Source of the DNA: Phytophthora sp. 'mugwort'
Lineage: Eukaryota; Oomycota; Peronosporomycetes; Peronosporales; Peronosporaceae
Direction of reading: 5' to 3'
Assembly: GCA_033558025.1 (NCBI GenBank)
Contig: JAUCEF010000005.1
Location: forward strand, 1,612,001-1,676,000
Length of the DNA: 64,000 nucleotides
In this document: positions 50,370 through 62,382 of the stretch, piece after piece
How the letters are laid out: each line of letters opens with the position of its first letter
Numbering within the stretch: position 1 is the first letter of the stretch
Position numbers and translations under genes: made by a program
Notes under the pieces: model-generated
The model's database searches: none
What the model was told of the DNA's origin: nothing
Seen by the model: the letters and a program-made list of their open reading frames with translations, nothing else

Positions 50370-51810
50370 GGCGGCCGACCAGGCTTATCAGCAGTATTGG
50401 ACTGGGATAGATGATCTTCGTCAGCGTATGGATTGGGTTGGGAACCCGGAGTCGAGTACGCAGCGACTGCTGGATCTCGAACGCAGCCAAGCGATACTGG
50501 AGGGGCAGCTCGACATGCTGTTGAGGCTCCAACAGAACGCCGTGGTTCCGCCACCTGCGCCTCCCGCGGGTCCAGCACCTCCGCGCCCGCTTGCTCCAGA
50601 TCCCAGTACGGTTTGAGCAAGCTCACGTAAACACGGGATGTGTGCGCATTGTTTTGAGAAGATTAAGCGTGTACGCTGGATCTTCTTGGCCACGGTCGTG
50701 AATGGCCCAGGAACACCAAAACCGTATGCGTAGATGGATTTGGCAGTTAGTTAGTAAAACCCGGTCACTTACTTCAAAGCTTTCCACATTTCCCCTTCCC
50801 CTGGCATCTGCCTGTTCCTTTTGCCTGTCTCGGCCTCGACCATAGCGCCACGCACATGTCGTAAGACATTAAGACGATCGGACAGAAACTCGTCAACCTG
50901 TTTCCGAACAGTGATAGGGCTGACATCAGCAAGCCGATCGGCTCTCTCCCCCTACCAAGCCCAGAACCACGTAGTGGTAGCGTCAGCGGGACGCGCGGGT
51001 GTGTGAGGCCTTTCATGTAGAACGGGGTGTAGTCCGTGGAGGCATGCACCGCATCTTTCAAAGCAAACTCAACGAGCGGAAGCATTGTGCTCCAACACCT
51101 CGGCGTTTCAGCGCAAATGCTACGGAGTATATCCTCCACAGCGCGTTCAGTTTGACCGTCGGCCCGCGGACGACCCGTCGTGGGCGTGTCCAGCTTAGTG
51201 CCAAGCACCGTGAACACTGATGGCGAAAACTTCTCAGTGAAGCGGGGGGGGGGGGGGGGGGGAGCACAATCGGAGGCAATCAATCCGGGCAGCCCATGTT
51301 GGCGAAAGACCCGATCGAGAAACAGCTTTGCTTTTCCTCCACCATCAATGGTATCCGCCGCTAGGGGAACCATCTTGCTCAATCGGTCCAAAGACCGTGT
51401 ACCCGTGTTGCCTTCCGAATCATTCGGAACCCCAAACACAAAGTCCAACCTCATGGACTCTCAACACCAGAGGGTACAGGCAAACTTGCCAGCGGTGCAG
51501 CCACACGTCACGAGGGCTTCATACGCTGACACATTTCACACGTGCGCGTATGTGGTCATCCATTGTGCAAATTCGGGCCACCGATAATACATGCTCACAG
51601 AGCTGTAGGTCATTTCTCTGCCCAGGTGACCACTAAACGGTGCAGCATGAGCCTCATAGAGGATGCGACACTTTAAATCCTTGTGGAGTGTCTGCAGAAT
51701 CAGTGCTGTAATAGAGCATGCCGTCATCGACGGAATAGCGATGCAGCCTTGTGCGCAAGCGCTCCAACAGTTTATTGTCCGAGTCTTGACCCTCCTCGCT
51801 CTCAAGAGCA
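50370..51810 (-). pseudogene. Gypsy integrase relic
   Basis: From 51811 down: HH-CC-type zinc-domain remnants (YEAHAAPFSGHLGREMTYSS), then the core DFVFGVPNDSEGN...RLSKMVPLAA and a catalytic neighbourhood, HGLPGLIASD, followed by a proline run encoded by the G19 tract and RFTEKF. RADGQTERAVEDILRS marks the catalytic Glu region. The C-terminal SLLKPYWDLEQAGAEVLDP is the usual end of Gypsy pol. Several frameshifts are present. Confidence 0.8.
51244..51262 (+). repeat. G19 homopolymer run
   Basis: Nineteen consecutive G on the plus strand, inside the Gypsy integrase relic. On the coding (minus) strand it encodes prolines where family members keep a short D-P-R-F segment. It may be a true expansion or an assembly or sequencing length uncertainty. 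Confidence 0.95.
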
Positions 51811-51879
51811 CGTAGCAGAGCTACACACATGTTATCTCGCGCATACGCAGTACGGATCCAATTAGTCGCAGACGACGTC

Positions 51880-54692
51880 ACCGTCGTGACATGAGCAAGT
51901 TCATAGTCCGGTCGACGTGACAACGCGTTTGCGAGACCATTCTGCCTGCCAGGCTTGTACTTCACCTCGAAGTTATATTCCGCGAAGAAGGACAGCCAGC
52001 GGGCCATCCTTTGCGAGAGATGAGGCTACGGGGCCGCAGTGCGTAGCGACGCTTGATCAGTGAAGATCACAACGGGCTTAGAGCCGAGCAGGTGAACTAT
52101 GAACTTAACAAGGGTATACTTCATTGCTTGTCGTAAAATTGGGTGGCTCTTTTCTGCATCCTTGAGCTGGCGAGATTCAAAAGCAACCACTCGTTTACCC
52201 CCGTGGGTATCTGCTTGTAGCAGTGCACTGCATATGGTAACGTCAGAAGCGTCGCAGACGACACTGAGCTAACGTTCAAGGTCTGGCAATGCCAGGCTCG
52301 GTGCATGAAGGAGACGCGCCTTAAACTCCTAAAAGGTATCTTGATGCTATGTATCCCAACACCAATTCACATCCTTCTTAAGCCGATTGGACAACGGCGA
52401 GCCATATCAGCGTTATTCTTACTGCACTTGTGCACGTAGTTGGCGAGGCTGAGCCATGTGCGTAAATCCTTCGGGTTCTTAGGAGCCGGACAATCCACAA
52501 TGGCTTTGACCTTAACGGGATCCGCTCGGAGGCCGCGTTTCCCAATGAAGCATCCTAAGAAAGGAATACCTTCTGCACCGAAGATGCAATTCGACGCTTT
52601 AGCGTACAGCTTTTTAGCGCGCGTGCACTCGAGCACCGCTTGATGGCGTTGCGATGCTCCACACCCGCCTTTCCGTGCTCTGCACGACTGTGGATGAAGC
52701 TGTCGTCGAGTTTGCCTGTGCATACGCCTGATGGGGCGGGAAGAGCTAGACGATTGAACGTCGCAGGTGCGTTCGACAGCTGTCGGGGCGTCACCAGCTA
52801 CTTCCAGAGCATGCGGCTAGCAGTGCTGAGAGCAGTTAACGGAATATCGCTCGCACGCATGAGCAGATGGTAATAACCGTCGATTAGGTCGTGTGCACTG
52901 TGCATTGTACATCCAATCATGTTTTCCTGTAGAGCATCCTTCCTACAAACGGTCGTCTGTGCCGGAATGGTGGCAGCGTAGAGCCTGCTAAAAGCATGAA
53001 CAATGACCCACTTGCCGTTAGGCTTTCTGAAACAGAATGTAGGCGTTGGGTCTGGAGACTTGCTCTCTCGCACCACTCCCACCTCGTGCACTAGAGAACG
53101 CGTCAATGACATCGCATTGTTCTTTGGGCAACGCAGTATTTGGTTTCAGGAACCAGGTCAATCTCGTGACGCCCACCTCGTTCGGGAGGTAGCTTAGAAG
53201 GCGGTTCATTGGAGACCACATCATGGTATTTCTTGACCAAATGATAGTATGGTCCGAGGGATCCTTCAGGATTGTCGACCACTCAGTGCTTGGTTAGCGT
53301 CCGCAACGACCGCTTCATCCATAATGCATGACGAATCCAACTCCACATTAGGTCGTAAGATGACCACTTCGGCTAGCTCGCCCGCCTTCAATGCCCGAAC
53401 TCAGAAATGGACATCTCATTCAGCTATAACGGAGCGTCTATTGCGTGTACGGCATCTAGACTGATATTCCCGTCGGATTCGCCAGTCACGCCATTTATGA
53501 ATGCTTATAGCTGTTCGCTATCACCATCCACTCGAGCCACATTGTGTGTCAGGAAAGACCTTTACGCTTTGCGTCTCGCAGTCGTAATGCGGCGTCGCTG
53601 CCGCCTCCTCGCGGAAGCCGTTGGCCTCATAGAGGCCAGCGAATTCACACTATTTGTGTCGACAGGTGTCTCCACCTCGTGTTGCTGCAAAGGAGTCTTC
53701 ATGTCAGTATCGAATTCAACGACAAACTGCATGACTCGCAGTCTCCACCCAATGGATTATGTGGCATTCCTCACGCATCGTCAGGGCCTAGCCCGTGATG
53801 CCTCGACACGCAGACGACCGCACCATTGTTGGCATGCAGCAGGTCATCGTCGTACTGGCGCTCACAGCTCAGCGGATTACGTGCCGCTCCACGCTCATCG
53901 TCAGATCTACGCCCAAGATGCCTCGACATATTGTTGACCACGCCATCAATGCACGCAGCGACGAGTCACGACCACGCCCAGGATGCCTCGGCATACACGA
54001 ACCACACCTTCTGCATGCAGCGATGTTTCGTTAACGCAACAAGTATCGATCAGCCAATTACGTGTCACTCCACGTTCATCCCACGAGCAGGGCTCGGGAC
54101 TCGCGCCAACGACGCCATCAGTATCCATTAACTCAGACACTATGATGTCCAGCACATTAACCGACTCGGTCCAGTGCTCGCGCCAATAGCGCTTTTGCTT
54201 CCTAGAAGAGGTGGGTTTGTGACTCGCTAAAACCCCACTAGGAAGCAAACGCGTAGCGCCTAAGATCTTAGACCTCCAACCAATCCATGGTTCATGGCGT
54301 TCGAACCATGCCATCCCTAGGCTGAGATCATGTTTCGAGTCCACGTCAAGGGCCAGACAGCGTTCAACGCTATTGACGTCCAGAAACGTCACGCTCAACC
54401 TTGGGAACCGTGACACGGGTCCCCGTCGCGGGCTGTACAGTGATTATATCACTCGTACGCGCTATCAGCCCCTCAGCATACTGCTGACTTCCTTCCACCG
54501 TGGAGCGCCGAGCATAATGCCTGACGCGCTAGAGTAGAAATGGACCGTCCAAGGCTTGTTGAAGCCCTTCACGGTCGCCTCAACGACAAGCAATCCCCGC
54601 TTGCATACACATCCCGTGTTAGAGAGCACGCTGCTCTCCAGGGCTAAGCCCATTTGACCGCCTCCCTGACGCTCAACAGAAGTTCTTCCCAA
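51880..54692 (-). pseudogene. Gypsy protease, reverse transcriptase and RNase H relic
   Basis: 54692..54465 holds the protease approach (LLVVEATVKGFNKPWTV), and 54416 onward continues with LALDVDSKHDLSLGMAWFER. RT fragments lie at 52800-53220 (LIDGYYHLLMRASDIPLTAL) and the connection at 52380-52720 (IPFLGCFIGKRGLRADPVKV). RNase H ends near 51890 (RWLSFFAEYNFEVKYKPGRQ). Between 53750 and 54050 imperfect repeats around GATGCCTCGRCA blur the frame. No catalytic centre is intact in one frame. Confidence 0.75.
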
Positions 54693-54729
54693 GAGGCCGT
54701 TCCGCGCCTACTGGGTTTGGGCGTTTTCC

Positions 54730-55570
54730 CGCCGCGAGTTAGGCTTCCGCTCGGAGAAGCCTGGCGCTGCTTACGCAAGGGACAACCTGGCCGCAGGTGT
54801 TGGATGCTCCCGCATTGGTAGCGTCGGAGGATGCCGATGCACTGCTCAGCAGCCAGTAGCTAGGCTTCCTCGTCTTCAACGTGGCTGAGGTCCATCAGCT
54901 TGGGGCCACTGGACGATTCCTGGCGAGCCGCATAGAAAGCACTTCAACCAAGTCGCGCAGACTTAAAGTTAAACTTGGTGTTCAACGTCACGTTCACGAC
55001 CTCCCCGAAAGGGGTAAGATGAAGATGGTCAGGGAGGGATGGGACCTTCCGCCATACCAGCGATGACAGTTCGTAACCCTTGGACAAAGTCCACTGATTC
55101 CTTATTATCCTGGCGGGTAGAGAGAAAGCGTGACCTCACGCTTTCTCTCTAAGCCCGCGAGAGCTGAAGTTTCAGCCGGTCCCAACACGGGAACTCAGCG
55201 TCCATGAACGTGTCACCACTCTCGCGCTCGGCCACCGAGTTTGGGGATATCAAGCGCTACGCACTGTTGCTCGGTGTTGAGCATGGCGGACGTCATATCC
55301 ATCTCGACCTCCCTGACCTAGAGCAAGAGAATCCCTCCATCCTTGCCCTCAAATTTATTTACGCTCACGATGAGCGGCATCGATCTGAGAGCTACATCCG
55401 ATGACGGCCTGGGCGTCATAGACACCGTGGCCTCCGTCATATTTTGTTGTATGTGCGCCAGCAGAGCATTCTCGTAGTTATAGAACGCCCCCTAATATGC
55501 ATTCATCACGTTGGGGCCTCGTGAAGCAAGGTGAGCCACACCTTCTGGATATACCAAAGAAATGAGTTTG
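54730..55570 (-). pseudogene. Gypsy gag relic with zinc knuckle
   Basis: From about 55570 down: NYENALLAHIQQNMTEAT, PLIVSVNKFEGKDGGILLL, VALDIPKLGGRAREW, RFLSTRQDNKESVDFVQGLR and MDLSHVEDEEA. Then comes a CCHC knuckle, CGSIQHLRPGC in a C-X2-C-X4-H-X4-C setting. Stops and frameshifts separate the blocks. The 34-bp hairpin at 55118..55151 falls in the middle of the RFLSTRQ block. Confidence 0.75.
55118..55151. repeat. Perfect hairpin, 16-bp arms with 2-nt loop
   Basis: Arms TAGAGAGAAAGCGTGA and TCACGCTTTCTCTCTA surround CC. Beyond a 2-nt bulge the stem extends by GCGGG/CCCGC. It lies within the Gypsy gag relic. Confidence 0.95.
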
Positions 55571-55600
55571 TTAAATCCGTCCTGTTAGTTCGGGAGATAA

Positions 55601-56449
55601 GTGGGTGATCTGCTCAATCCTCACAGACGGATAGTCGAACAACTCAGGTGTAGGATGGACTACAAGTGCTACCAATTGCAGCGGGGTTGCCGTAGCTTTA
55701 GCGTCAGAGAACCAGAGAGTATCTTGTTGAAGATGGATAACCTTAGGTTCAATATAATAACCAAGACGATATAAAATAACTATCTACAGACTCAAAGAGT
55801 CAAAAGTGCCATAAACAAGGCAAATACAATCTTTACTTCAAAACGTGAACTGAATGTATTCTTCTTACGCTCGGCAGAGCTGCCTGTGGTGTAATATATA
55901 AGACTTATTATCTAGCGTTGTAGAGCCTAGTCTAATTCATATTTATTGGCTGTGAAGCCATCTACTGAGATCGTATTAACTATCTCGTACTGAGTACTGT
56001 TATAAGGGAAGATGTGGATACCAAAGTATGTGTCCCACATAATATATAACCTTGGAAGTAACAAATAAGCGTGACAGTGACCGGAACAACAGCAAAACGA
56101 AGGAGGCGCTAACGAAGGAGATTGTGCAATAGTTTTCCGCGGCCGGCATGGATCCAATATGCTCGAGAAAACCAGCACACTGGAAAAGCAGTATTGGGTA
56201 GGCGGTGGACTTCTCGTTTGCCCAGGAGCCGGTATGCCGGTCAACAGAGTCGTCGGCAAGCTTTCCTAAAGCGATGCACCGGCTACTACGACCTGCACGA
56301 CGCCATGATAACCAACCTCAATTCACCCGAAAGTTACATCGGATGGCCTTGACGCTTCTGACGAAGCGGGACCAGCTGACGTTTTCATCCTGCAGTGAGA
56401 AACTCCCACTCGTTGCCGAAAATATTTCAAATGGCAAAAGACAACTGAT
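55601..56449. other. AT-rich stretch, possible Gypsy LTR, no gene
   Basis: 55700-56060 is markedly AT-rich, with TATA-like strings on the minus strand (CTTATATATTACACC, GGTTATATATTATG) as expected of an LTR promoter, but I find no second copy to prove it. 56100-56449 has short plus-strand fragments (RCTGYYDLHDAMITNLNSPE) without a complete frame. Confidence 0.35.
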
Positions 56450-56689
56450 ATGGTCGAGGACCTGTTGAATCAGGTGCTACATACTCATAAGAAAAAGCAG
56501 GGGCTTTTAATGGAGTACTGTGAGCGTGAATATGCACTTAAAAGAGAGAGAGCTGCAGCTGCGGGAAAGAAGCACGATTGCGAGAAAGCACAATCGGACG
56601 TCGAGCTAGCACTTAAAAATGTGCAGTTAAACACAGCTCATCGAGCATCTGCTGTTCAAAAACCGTTTTCTCGTAAGCAAAACACGTGA
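56450..56689 (+). pseudogene. Short coiled-coil ORF, 79 aa, probable relic
   Basis: The frame from ATG 56450 reads MVEDLLNQVLHTHKKKQGL, then a charged helix (EYALKRERAAAAGKKHDCEK). The composition is protein-like, but it sits among transposon remnants and the upstream sequence (56200-56350) looks like a frameshifted continuation, so I take it as the end of a decayed gene of unknown family. Confidence 0.3.
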
Positions 56690-57123
56690 TAATGGCGTCG
56701 CCCAGGCCGCGACGATGTCTCCACCAAAATAGGATAATACAAAGGCCGTGGCTATTTAATCTGAAATCTGATATTTTAAACACGTAAACGCGCAGATACG
56801 ATCTTCTACCCTCTTTAATATCACCTGATAGTTGTTATCGGGTCTCAATGCATGAAAACAATCATAGTACGAGGCTGCATCAAGTCAGGTGGCGTCTCAT
56901 CATACCTTATGAGCGCTCAGCGTGCAGAGGTCCCTCGGTCCATTGTTGGGGTCTTCTCCCCAGGGGTTCCGAAAGCAGGAGAATAAAGTAGGGCACCGCG
57001 TGCAGCACCAGAAGCCAACGCATTATTTCCTAGGAAAGGATAAAACAAAAATAAAGGCGGTAAAAACGCACATGTGTGCTGTGCACGTTCATTAGTTGTT
57101 AGCGTCCTATTCTCTGTTTGGTA
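56690..57123. other. Intergenic, nothing recognised
   Basis: About 430 bp without a convincing frame, RNA gene or repeat on either strand. Confidence 0.4.
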
Positions 57124-59663
57124 CTAAACGCACCTGTCAATGACACGTACGCCCCAGTAATGCGCGTTGATCTTAAGAAAAAGTATCATTTCCACCGTCA
57201 ACGGTGTAAGTCCCTGTGGATCGTGCCCCAACATCTCCCGGGCCGTACTGAACAGCCGCTCAACGAGGTAGACGAGCGGGTACGATGTGGTGGAGTGGAT
57301 CCACTGAATTTCAGTAGGATCCCAACTAACACGCACAGCGCCCAGACCGCGACTAACGGAGGGGGTACTCCTACTGGTTAACCTTGTGTACCCGTCGGCG
57401 GGCTGGTACTGCTTTCTCGTTGACACGAGATGCGCACTTGGTGGGCCTTGGATGTCCTTGTGAGGACTTGGGAGGGGGTGGATCTGCGTGGGTATTCCTA
57501 CGTACGAGATCTGGTGTTGGTTTGGTCTTGAGCTCTTGCGTAGACCTTGTGGATTCGTAATAAAAATACGCGATCCGTAGTTGTTCCTTCTTGACGGTGT
57601 CCTTGCTCCTTATCGGAGTTGTCCTTGTTCCTTTACGATGCCTGCCGCTTCCAATAGCGGGATCTTGAGGGGGGGGGGAGAAGCCAAAGGACGAGCGCGA
57701 CCCGGTCAAGCTATCCAGGGGCTGCCACGTGTGCAGGAAGATCGCCAAGTTTAGACTTGATCTATGTATGGGGCCAATAGAAATCCTCTATACTATAGTC
57801 GAGTTTGTCTTCCAGTGCAAATTCGGTTCTGATTCATACCTTAGCCTATCCACCTTCGGATCCCATCCCCAAACCTATACTACGGACTACTTATAACCCA
57901 GGATCCCATTTCTGACCTACTCCTGGCCACCCGTCTCCACACTACCTCCCTTTAGCTACGGATCTTCAACCCGGTGTGCATTAAACTGATCGGATCTAGT
58001 ACTTAGGACCTCACCCACGGGACGGATCCAGGATCCGTACAGACCAGGCGTGTCCCATGGTTCGGATCCATCACCTTGACGCTGTTATGGCTGCCGCTGA
58101 TGACGTGGATCTTCCAGCTGCCGGTCAACTTCCATCTTATCCGGAACTGCGATACCATAACGACATGGTGGGGGCAGTTGTCTTGCGGCGCTTTAAGATA
58201 CATTCAGCAAACCCCACTTCAGCAATTTCACCTTGGCCGTCCCCCTCCCGGTCTTCGTTGTGAATGGCAGGGCTCAACGCTGGGCGCTCGAAGCGAGTCA
58301 GGGCATCCACCCTGTCATGGAGGATCTTGCAACATCCAGCTACGAAAGCGGGGGAGTGGACAATATTGGCCGACGATCCTAAGCCCGAAATATTAAAGCG
58401 TAAGCATATTAGTTGATCAAATGCAACAAACCTGAACTGCAGTTGAAGTATCGATGTAGAACTTCATGTTGGACTTCTTCTAGATATACCATCCAGCAAA
58501 TCTTGACCGTCTAGCAGGTCGAATCCGGCGACCAGCAGGTTAAACGGCGCCCTGAAGCGCCATCGCGACGGATACAAACTCCGCGTGATCTTCGACAAGA
58601 GCCTTCAGCTTACGCTGAGAAGCAGGGGTGGCATGAGCTCGGCGAGCGCTTCGTCCACGAGGGAGATATATCCCCGCAACACGAGGAAACGGTCCAGCAT
58701 CGCGTACGTCGTTCCCCATCGTGTCGCCTGGTCCAGCACTCGCCGAAGTGGAGTAGCGAGTCTGATCACAATTGGAAATAATAATTTAATATAGAATATT
58801 TACAATTTAAAAAGACCATATGTTTTGTTACATTAGCTTGGCCGCCCCCATTTAGCATTCGCATTTTCTTCATCACTGACTGTACCGCCTCCAGCTCATC
58901 CTCATACGGCACGAGAATCGTCTTCACACTGTTTAAGGCGGTGGATTGCGCAGCCAACAAGAAGGACTTCCATCAAATTGTCGAATCTGTTGTTGACAGC
59001 GCAGTTGTCACCCACAATGAACAAGCACTGGGATAGGGTCCTACCAAAACAAAACTAAAAAGGTCTCAATCGTGCGCAAATGGGTGTCGGCCGAGTGGTC
59101 CTCATCAGGTTCTTGCACCACCGGGACCATGGACAAAAAAAAAGCGGGTAGCGACGTCCCCCTGCCACGAGGTAGCATCCGAAAACAGCCAGGTAGTGCT
59201 CAGATCCGTTCGTCTAACCGTCCAACATCAGGCCAAACGTTTCTGGCATTTCCACGTCTATTAGTGACTCCACATCGCGGGTCGCCGACTCGATGTTGTG
59301 GCGGAGTGTGTCGACCGACACCGGTGCTACATTCCTACCTAAATAGGAATATAGAGTTATGTATTTGAAATATGAAGAAGGATAAGAATAAGAACATCAC
59401 AGCTTACCGGAGCGTTTGCTCTTGTTCGTAAAACGACAGCGGTAAACTAGCCATAATGACCCACTCCATGGGATCAGAGACCGAGAAGCCGCCGAGCTGG
59501 CGTTCGTCATCTCTCGATCATAGGTCGGGTGCTGCAGCCGAACGTGAGACTCCAGGTTGGAGAACCCCTCCCAGGAACCTGCTTGTCGTACTTTCCGCAG
59601 GCCTTGCACACATGGTAGTTGAAAGGGTCTTCGCTGTCGTCCAGCGTCTACAAAAAGAACCAC
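57124..59663 (-). mobile_element. hAT-family DNA transposon relics
   Basis: Minus-strand blocks occur in hAT order. Near 59500-59640 there is a BED-type finger (NYHVCKACGKYDKQ and, one frame over, SNLESHVRLQHPTY). Near 58590-58960 a transposase middle region reads YAMLDRFLVLREYIPLVDEA and PYEDELEAVQSVMKKMR. Near 57150-57290 lies the C-terminal dimerisation motif (VERLFSTAREML; TPLTVEMILFLKINAHYW). The stretches between are non-coding or shifted, including a G10 run at 57669. No terminal inverted repeats or target duplications were found, so it could be two overlapping relics. Confidence 0.65.
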
Positions 59664-60847
59664 TCAACCTGCTTCGGCGTGCTGCAGCTACAGGAGGGTG
59701 AGGCGAGGAGGAGATTGTCGGACATCATACGGAATCGATAATGAAGCTGGAACTGATGCAAGCATCCAGGGGGCTCCGCTTTGTGATGAATGTCTCCTGT
59801 TGTGTAAGTGTTCTTGAAGGTCGGCAGCAAGATGGGTCTATTGAAAGACATTTCTGAAAAAAAAATATGGAGGGAATTTGGTCGGCTCCGCAAAACACTT
59901 TAGAGGCTATTTGTAGATATGTGAAATAAACTATTTCTTTCAACACTTTTTTTGAACAAAACTGTTGATTTTCAATAATTTATTCCGTTTAGTTTTATTT
60001 ATAGTAGTAAGAATAGTCACAAATTTCAGTACTCGGAGTATTTCCGATAATATCCTCTGCCAACCAACCCGGGCCCCCAATATTTTTGCTGCGCTATATT
60101 TTTCGGAGCCCGATGCTACTGCTGTACTAAGTGCCCCCTGCTGTACCAAGTACCCCCACCCCCGCCAAAGTTGCTGTTGACTTCAACAGGGGCATACATG
60201 TACAGTATCGTGCGTTCTACTCAAAATTTCCGTGCGCGATTCATCGAATTAATCATGCAGAAATCGCGCAAGGTTCACAAATACTTGAGTACACTATGCC
60301 ACGATATTAAGTACGAAACACTCATATCGAGCGCATAGACTGGGCAAAAGACTGAGTAATTGTATTAGGGTGATCCGATCAATCGGCCAATTTTGGTAAA
60401 TTTAGGTGGGAAGCACAATACATGTATTAACTCTTTAACTACCGCGTTATTTCTAAGAGGTAGCTGAACCTCTACCGAAGCAAATCAAATCGCCTCATTT
60501 TGAATTTTTAAACCGACCACAGCTCGATTGCAGCCTTCGGCAACGATTTCCCCCCAAAAGTCGCTTTTCTCCCTTGTTGCTACCGACGCTGTGGCATGGA
60601 GAACCTTGCATGCACGGCAGAGGCTGGTGAGGACGGCACGGGTCTGTGTGGCTGGTGCGGTGCGGTTGAATGCGACTGAGAGAGGTACGGCGGTGAACTG
60701 AGAGAATCTGGTATTCGGCTACAACGCAGCTGTCGAAGAGACGCCACCAGAACCGTGCTGTGCGCTTCTCGCTGTGTCGACGATACATATATTTGAAGAC
60801 GAGGAGAATTTAAGAGGAGACGTCCCATTCTGCATCAAACGAAAGCT
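59664..60847. other. Intergenic, no gene recognised
   Basis: An AT-rich stretch (59840-60060 and 60180-60500) with only short chance frames. Near 60118-60160 a short imperfect repeat, TGCTGTACTAAGTGCCCC then TGCTGTACCAAGTACCCC, is visible. Confidence 0.4.
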
Positions 60848-61770
60848 TCAAGAGCAATGGCCAGACAGCGCAAAGGTAAGCGTATTTAATGTTATATAGC
60901 TGTACGACAGTCTGGAATCTCGTCGCGGCATCGTCTCCACAAAGGCTGACTGGCCGAAAAAACGCTTGTCAGACCAGAACTCAGTAATGTCATTCAGCGG
61001 ACAAACACTAATTGCAATCTCGAGCCCACAATAGGCGTTGAACTCACTCTCTGTAAGTCGCGGCAGTCCGCGGGCAGCTAGAGTGTCCGATATCCACTTT
61101 TGAAGGCTTCGCCGGAAAGCTCCTATGAAAAAGAGTGCGAAGAGTCTATGTTCGGTATTGTCTTGGTAAGCCTTGACAACCTTGGCTTCCATGACAACAT
61201 GAAGCCCGCTCTGCAGATTCAGTGACTCCATGTGCGATTTTTTAAGAAAGTATACGTAGTTAAGCTGCTCGATACCAGCAGGCACTGCGCCATCGCTGAC
61301 AGTCGCGCACTGATATTCTTCATCAATCTGCCCGTCGCTGCGGGCATGTGCACATCCACTGGAATGCTCGCCATGATCGTGACAGCCGACGCCAATCTGC
61401 TGACCATGCACAACGTGTACGCCGCCATGAAGTTGTCCAACACGAACGAGCGGGACGCCGACGTCACACTGAGTGCCGCCGACAAGCTGTCCGCTTCCTG
61501 GGTTTGGAGCGCCACCACTAACCTGTATACTTTCCGTGGATTGAGCGACGTTGGCATTATCAGGACCATGGGCGAGGTGCACGCGCCGTCAACCTGGACG
61601 GCCTCCTCGGGCCTGGTGTGGGAGAGATGCACGCCGCCGTCGACCTGGACTCTGCCGCCGACCTGGCCCCCGTGGCCGAGATGCAAGCCGCCGTCGACCT
61701 GGGGGCCGTGGCTGTCTTCGGCGTCATCGCCGCTGAACTGCATCTCGAAGTCATCGACGTCATCGGTCAC
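60848..61770 (-). pseudogene. PiggyBac-like transposase, truncated and frameshifted
   Basis: The N-terminus from 61770 is acidic (MTDDVDDFEMQFSGDDAED) and then repetitive (QVDGG[LV]HL.H). A frame change in the repeats near 61575-61590 shifts it to the frame that runs to 60848. That frame carries the PiggyBac pattern: LYNVQS-like start, then ESEFNAYCGLEIAISVCPLN and ITEFWSDKRFFGQSAFVETM. The DDE catalytic domain is missing: similarity ends at about 60900 and a stop follows. It cannot encode active transposase. Confidence 0.65.
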
Positions 61771-62382
61771 TAGCTTGTCCTAGTCGTCGACAAGTGAATC
61801 CAGCGCGATGTCCTCTATATAAAAGCCCTGACCAAGGGCCTCTCATTCTCCGACAGCCTCATTCTCCATCCTGCTCCCTGTTCGCTGTCCGCCGAAACTT
61901 GAATGGCACTTATGTCGTTAGAGAGCGGCAGTTACAAACCACCGCTGGTGGTGTGGAGAGCGTTTGCAAGGGGTCAGTATGGACCCTATGGCGTCGTGCC
62001 GTAGCCTATCGCGTAACAATGCAGATTTTGACCAATTAGTGCAGCGCACCCGCCTTTTTAGAGGTCTGCTTGGTCCCAGCAGCCTGGGACATGTATGTGG
62101 GCCAGTAGCTAAAGAGTTAACAATCACGCCCAAAACGTACCGTGTTTTGCAAAACTATTGTTTTGCTCGAAACAGTAATGGGTCTACAATCAAACGTCCC
62201 AAACAGGTCCGACCCGGTACAAATCCGGTACAAATCGCCTTCACGTTGACGCTGATCGCTGAATCGCGCCCGCACTTCATCATCGTCGACAAAGCGTCAC
62301 AGACGCACTAGCGGACGAAGCCACAAGCTCTTTGACGCTTGTACCTGCTTACCTGCCTATCCCGCCTGTATATGACAGCAGT
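61771..62382. other. Intergenic, 5' region of the lipid-kinase-like gene
   Basis: An open plus frame at 61964..62311 (115 codons) has no recognisable features and I do not call it. The repeat CGGTACAAATC occurs twice near 62215-62236. The promoter of the following gene should lie here. Confidence 0.4.

Larger units (their letters stand above)
50340..55600 (-). mobile_element. Ty3/Gypsy LTR retrotransposon, decayed
   Basis: Read on the minus strand it runs gag, protease, reverse transcriptase, RNase H, integrase. Each piece resembles the abundant Gypsy family of Phytophthora, and each is broken by stops and frameshifts. No matching LTR pair is visible; the 3' side ends against the Copia LTR fragment, before any chromodomain. 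The 5' side fades into an AT-rich stretch near 55600 that may be LTR. Confidence 0.8.

Noticed and set aside
50299..50616. Plus-strand 105-codon frame with coiled-coil look
   Set aside because: It is antisense to the Gypsy pol tail (SLLKPYWDLEQAG), which is a recognisable family motif.
61232..61783. Plus-strand 183-codon frame
   Set aside because: It is antisense to the PiggyBac-like relic; its apparent order comes from the GC-rich repeats encoding QVDGG on the other strand.
61964..62311. Plus-strand 115-codon frame upstream of the lipid-kinase-like gene
   Set aside because: No recognisable domain, composition close to non-coding, and no splice connection found to the following gene.
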